Both the position numbers and the translations under genes were made by a program. From a bacterium (lineage in GTDB: Bacteria > Pseudomonadota > Gammaproteobacteria > Berkiellales > Berkiellaceae), in assembly GCA_009927065.1 (NCBI GenBank), contig RFNU01000214.1:1-27394 (forward strand): DNA of 27,394 nucleotides. The letters are read 5' to 3'. This document shows positions 25,317 through 27,394 of the stretch, in pieces. Under the pieces are notes generated by a model. That model was not told the DNA's origin. It saw only the letters and a program-made list of their open reading frames with translations, and ran no database searches. The first letter of the stretch is position 1, and each line of letters starts with the position of its first letter.

Positions 25317-26576
25317 ATGAATTTAACCGAATTAAAATCAAAATCAGTTCTTGAACTAGCTGAAATTGCACAAGAGAAAGGTTTAGAAAATCCTTCTCGT
25401 CGTCGAAAAGAAGATATTGTTTTAAGCTTATTACAAGCAGCGGCACGTAATAAAGAAGAAATCTATGGAGATGGATATCTTGAAATTCTGGCAGACGGTT
25501 ATGGCTTTCTACGGTCTTTGGAAAGCTCATATTTGCCAAGTGCAGATGATATTTATGTATCACCAAGTCAAATTAGACGTTTTGGATTACGTACAGGCGA
25601 TAAATTAACAGGGATGATCCGTCCACCAAAAGAATCAGAGCGTTATTTTGCTTTATTAAAAGTCAATACTATTAATGATGAAGCTCCTGAAAAAACTTTT
25701 GATAAAATTCTTTTCGAAAACATGACGCCAATTCATCCCAATAAAAGATTTCAGCTTTCATTGGGTAATGGCTCTACAGAAGACTTAACAGCAAGGATTA
25801 TTGATCTTATTGCACCTATAGGCCGTGGTCAACGAGGATTAATCGTATCTCCTCCGAAAGCTGGTAAGACAATGATGTTGCAGAATATTGCTCGCTCTAT
25901 TACGACAAGCTATCCTGAATGTGTTCTTATTGTTTTGCTTATTGATGAGCGACCAGAAGAAGTCACTGAGATGATACGTTCCGTTCGCGGTGAAGTGATT
26001 GCTTCTACATTTGATGAGCCAGCCACACGCCATGTTCAAGTGGCTGATATGGTTATTGAAAAAGCAAAACGCTTAGTTGAACAGAAAAAAGATGTTGTTA
26101 TTTTACTTGATTCTATTACACGTCTTGCCCGTGCATATAACACAGTCATTCCTCATTCAGGTAAGGTGCTAACTGGTGGTGTTGACGCAAATGCTTTGCA
26201 AAAACCAAAAAGATTTTTTGGTGCTGCTCGTAACATTGAAGAAGGTGGTTCTTTAACTATTATTGCAACAGCACTTATTGAAACTGGTTCTAAGATGGAC
26301 GAGGTTATTTATGAAGAGTTTAAAGGTACTGGCAACATGGAGCTTCATCTTGATAGAAAGATGGCTGAGAAACGTAATTATCCAGCTATTAAAATTAATG
26401 CTTCTGGCACACGCAGGGAAGAACTACTTATGAGTCAAGAAGATCTACAGAAATTATGGATCTTAAGAAAAATCATGCATCCTATGGATGATATCGTGGC
26501 AAATGAGTTTTTAACCGAGCGTCTACGGATGACAAAAACAAATGAAGAATTCTTTGATGCTATGAAGCGGCAATAA
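25317..26576 (+). CDS. rho: transcription termination factor Rho
   Basis: Hexameric RNA-dependent ATPase that ends transcription; 419 residues, the same length as E. coli Rho. The N-terminal helical part MNLTELKSKSVLELAEIAQ precedes the RNA-binding CSD-like domain (GYLEILADGYGFLRS, DDIYVSPSQIRRFGLRTGD). The ATPase core has Walker A PPKAGKT near residue 180, LLIDERPEEVTEM, the Q/R-loop regions around LTGGVDANALQKPKRFFGAARN, and the arginine-finger region NYPAIKINASGTRREELL. The ATG lacks a close ribosome binding site (GGAGG is about 30 bases away), so structure-dependent or coupled initiation is possible. The oxidoreductase follows after 2 bases. Confidence 0.97.
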   Translation: MNLTELKSKSVLELAEIAQEKGLENPSRRRKEDIVLSLLQAAARNKEEIYGDGYLEILADGYGFLRSLESSYLPSADDIYVSPSQIRRFGLRTGDKLTGMIRPPKESERYFALLKVNTINDEAPEKTFDKILFENMTPIHPNKRFQLSLGNGSTEDLTARIIDLIAPIGRGQRGLIVSPPKAGKTMMLQNIARSITTSYPECVLIVLLIDERPEEVTEMIRSVRGEVIASTFDEPATRHVQVADMVIEKAKRLVEQKKDVVILLDSITRLARAYNTVIPHSGKVLTGGVDANALQKPKRFFGAARNIEEGGSLTIIATALIETGSKMDEVIYEEFKGTGNMELHLDRKMAEKRNYPAIKINASGTRREELLMSQEDLQKLWILRKIMHPMDDIVANEFLTERLRMTKTNEEFFDAMKRQ

Positions 26577-26578
26577 AA

Positions 26579-27202
26579 ATGAATGCACTTATGACTTCAG
26601 CTATACTGATCCGTCAAGTTGAATTGACGAATAGTTTATGGTTAGTTGAGTTTTTAGTTGAGCAAAGCAGAGGATTTTTGGCGGGTCAGTATCAATCTTT
26701 TTATACTGAAACAGGAGATGCTTTTGGACCATTTTCAATAGCATCGACTCCCGATCAATTACCAATCATGAGATTTTGTACCCGTCATCAATTATCTTTG
26801 AGTTTAAACACAAAAGTTTTTTTTAATCCAACAAAAGGACACCTTGTAGCCGCTGATAACACTAAGCATTATATTTTATGTGCTGGAGGCACTGGAATCA
26901 CCCCTTTTTTAAGTTTATTAAAATCAGAGAATAAGCGTAGTTTCTCATGCTATTGGAGCTTGAAAAATATTGATGATCAATGTTTACTCGAACTGTTTGA
27001 GATTAAAAATGTCACTAAACATTATTATAACGATAATGATCATTATGATTTACAGCCATACCTTATAAAGCATTTACAAGAAAGTAATTGTATTTTTTAT
27101 CTTGCCGGACCTTTTGTTTTTGTTGATAAGTTAGGAGATTGGCTGATTCAACAAGGAATCAGCCCTAGCAATATTTTTTCAGACATGAAAAAATTTATTT
27201 GA
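26579..27202 (+). CDS. FAD/NAD(P)H-dependent oxidoreductase, ferredoxin-reductase-like
   Basis: 207-residue flavoprotein reductase of the ferredoxin-NADP+ reductase superfamily (Fre-like size). The FAD-binding barrel ends in GPFSIAS near residue 50, equivalent to the RxYS motif though the usual arginine is absent. The nucleotide-binding half starts with CAGGTGITPFLSLL near residue 101 and ends with the YLAGPFVFV..L motif. No iron-sulphur domain is fused. It begins 2 bases after rho, implying co-transcription. The substrate is unknown; a flavin reductase or a partner for a nearby ferredoxin is possible. Confidence 0.75.
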   Translation: MNALMTSAILIRQVELTNSLWLVEFLVEQSRGFLAGQYQSFYTETGDAFGPFSIASTPDQLPIMRFCTRHQLSLSLNTKVFFNPTKGHLVAADNTKHYILCAGGTGITPFLSLLKSENKRSFSCYWSLKNIDDQCLLELFEIKNVTKHYYNDNDHYDLQPYLIKHLQESNCIFYLAGPFVFVDKLGDWLIQQGISPSNIFSDMKKFI

Positions 27203-27394
27203 CGATGATAGTAAGTGCTTTGAGTGTTTGAATTGCCTGATTAAGCTGGAAATCATTAGTGATTGTTGCAAAAGGTTCTTCCTTCTGATTTTTTTGGGGC
27301 GAAGGGGTATTTAAATGCTTGTTAAGATTTTGTTCTTTTAAATTTAATTTATTATCATCGGCTACTTGCTCCCAGTTGGATGAAACAATAATAT
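27195..27394 (-). CDS. C-terminal end of an unidentified protein (partial)
   Basis: An open frame enters from the right edge on the minus strand and ends at TAA (27195-27197), giving at least 65 residues. The first part is asparagine/lysine/glutamine-rich and looks like a linker; the end, FQLNQAIQTLKALTIIVK, looks like a terminal helix. A similar final helix is seen in some carboxy-terminal processing (S41) proteases, but that is a weak guess. It overlaps the end of the oxidoreductase gene by 8 bases in the opposite direction. Confidence 0.5.
   Translation of the reverse strand, partial: IIVSSNWEQVADDNKLNLKEQNLNKHLNTPSPQKNQKEEPFATITNDFQLNQAIQTLKALTIIVK

Overview
The window is ordinary chromosome from an AT-rich (low-GC) bacterium, most likely a gammaproteobacterium. 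The strongest clue is the block polA / engB / two-haem cytochrome c4 / dsbA (5453-10090), an order known from Pseudomonas and relatives. RpoH with its RpoH box, FdxA, a Dam-type methylase, cytochrome c5 and a two-domain QueF fold agree with this. Low GC and a compact set of housekeeping genes would suit a host-associated or Legionellales-like lineage, but that is inference. No phage, plasmid, CRISPR array or intact insertion sequence is visible.

Layout: 134-3134 carries a CPA2 cation/proton antiporter, a cytochrome c5 and an HU-like protein. 3314-10090 carries uvrD-polA, engB (convergent, overlapping the end of polA), cytochrome c4 and dsbA. 10423-13536 is glmU-glmS, making UDP-GlcNAc precursors. 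13845-15312 (minus strand) holds two adjacent QueF-like genes that have lost catalytic residues. 15687-17827 has a YqeG-like HAD phosphatase, tRNA-Arg(CCG), fdxA, dam and rpmE. 17977-23081 holds central carbon and haem genes: a short malic enzyme, hemB, an LDH-type malate dehydrogenase, hemE and a YfhL-like ferredoxin. 23177-27202 has rpoH, a thioredoxin-fold protein without redox cysteines, an 849-base gap rich in hairpins, rho and a flavin-dependent reductase. The C-terminal end of an unidentified minus-strand gene closes the window.

The genes serve DNA replication and repair (uvrD, polA, dam), cell-wall precursor supply (glmU, glmS), envelope redox chemistry (cytochromes, dsbA), haem synthesis (hemB, hemE), malate metabolism (maeB-like, mdh), and gene expression (rpoH, rho, rpmE, tRNA).

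The least ordinary parts are: (1) the tandem QueF-like pair with replaced catalytic residues; (2) a dispersed element of about 75-95 nt, present at about 10214-10308 and inverted at about 24762-24848, in which a hairpin with a shared apical sequence is kept although the flanks have diverged; (3) a nested long-range fold at 19230-19379; (4) overlapping alternative hairpins at 24612-24653; (5) a thioredoxin-like protein with both active-site cysteines replaced by serine, divergent from rho. No single region clearly constitutes a complete new system; the QueF-like pair and the dispersed structured repeat are the best candidates.
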